Shown here piece after piece: positions 63,720 through 64,000 of a stretch of 64,000 nucleotides of DNA. Both the position numbers and the translations under genes were made by a program. The notes below the pieces were generated by a model that was not told where the DNA came from, made no database searches, and saw nothing but the letters and a program-made list of their open reading frames with translations. The number at the start of each line of letters is the position of its first letter. The stretch's first letter is position 1. Source of the stretch: Paenibacillus sp. FSL K6-0276. Its GTDB lineage: Bacteria > Bacillota > Bacilli > Paenibacillales > Paenibacillaceae. The stretch is from positions 3,906,001 to 3,970,000 of the forward strand of contig NZ_CP150276.1 in the NCBI RefSeq assembly GCF_037977235.1, read 5' to 3'.

Positions 63720-64000
63720 TTAGAAAAGGAAATAAACTAAAACCACACCCAGGACTAGCACAATCAGTGAAACGATATGTTGTTTTGTATGCTTTAAAAA
63801 TTTCCAATCAATAAATGACTGAAATCCTAGTGCAATGATTATAATTACAATCCAAAACCACTTCATAACAATCCCCTGTGCGCCATCAGCTATCATTATG
63901 ATAATTCCCGTAATTAATCCAACAAGTACGAGTATAAGTTTACCTTTCATATTAAGCTCATTACCGTCGTCAGAAAGTTTTTCTTTGTCCGGACCAACAA
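63720..64000 (-). CDS. DUF4181-like membrane protein, 5' end outside window
   Basis: From ATG 63950 the frame encodes 76 residues with three hydrophobic helices and the block IIALGFQSFIDWKFLKHTKQHIVSLI, as in DUF4181 proteins. Upstream the frame stays open to the window edge (VGPDKEKLSDDGNELN), and family members have an additional N-terminal helix, so the true start is probably beyond 64000. Function unknown. Confidence 0.65.
   Translation of the reverse strand, partial: VGPDKEKLSDDGNELNMKGKLILVLVGLITGIIIMIADGAQGIVMKWFWIVIIIIALGFQSFIDWKFLKHTKQHIVSLIVLVLGVVLVYFLF

Overview
The window looks like chromosome from a Paenibacillus-type, endospore-forming Firmicute. The signs are moderate-to-low GC, strong AGGAGG-type ribosome binding sites with frequent TTG and GTG starts, a GerA/GerC/GerB germinant-receptor operon, a GH46 chitosanase of the Bacillus circulans type, CcpA-like cre sites and T-box leaders. 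No rRNA, tRNA, CRISPR array or prophage was seen.

Layout. (1) 1-2.5 kb: a tyrosyl-tRNA synthetase gene behind a tyrosine T-box, followed by a gene resembling a rolling-circle plasmid Rep whose HUH metal motif is gone. (2) 2.5-6.3 kb: decayed DNA with an IS1182-type transposase fragment, an IS110-family element with a frameshifted transposase, and a broken DUF418 membrane protein gene. (3) 6.4-15.9 kb: secreted or envelope enzymes (alkaline phosphatase, a small beta-gamma-crystallin-like protein, M23 peptidase, a large purple-acid-phosphatase-like protein, chitosanase with a divergent AraC regulator, polysaccharide deacetylase). (4) 16.3-20.0 kb: a MarR / ABC exporter / MFS module with two identical palindromic operators. 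(5) 20.0-21.7 kb: what looks like a short integron-type gene-cassette array. Three small minus-strand units are separated by attC-like elements, and each complete cassette carries end boxes that are complementary to each other. No integrase is in the window. (6) 22.4-27.7 kb: a tyramine module (tdcA, tyrP) preceded by a second T-box-controlled tyrS. (7) 27.8-35.3 kb: a broken unknown gene, hcp with an Fnr-like site, and a Ger operon with a divergent two-helix protein. (8) 35.3-43.8 kb: an amidohydrolase overlapping a very large GNAT fusion protein, a CAP-domain lipoprotein, and an oxidoreductase/AraC/oxidoreductase operon. (9) 44-51.4 kb: GNAT protein, a LysE/AraC deletion chimera, nagA with a DeoR regulator, DinB, SelO, a cysteine-desulfidase-family protein and an AlkD-like protein. 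(10) 51.6-64 kb: truncated sensor kinase and DUF5107 fragments, a class 3 lipase, an AraC-GH39 fusion, a sugar-porter/GH3/GH3 operon with a cre site, PAP2 phosphatase, and two small fragments before a partial DUF4181 gene at the edge.

Genes that appear to work together: the two T-box tyrS genes and the tyrosine decarboxylation pair (tyrosine sensing, charging and conversion to tyramine); nagA with its DeoR regulator, chitosanase and deacetylase (amino-sugar polymers); the GPH porter with two GH3 enzymes and the GH39 regulator fusion (plant or fungal glycans); and the MarR-controlled efflux genes.

Several reading frames (IS1182 and IS110 transposases, cassette methyltransferase, cassette membrane protein, the 27.8 kb unknown gene) are broken by what looks like loss of one base in a short homopolymer. 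Either this strain carries many recent indels or the assembly has residual homopolymer errors, so 'pseudogene' calls of that kind should be read with this in mind. All family assignments rest on reading the sequence and recalled family features; no database search was possible.
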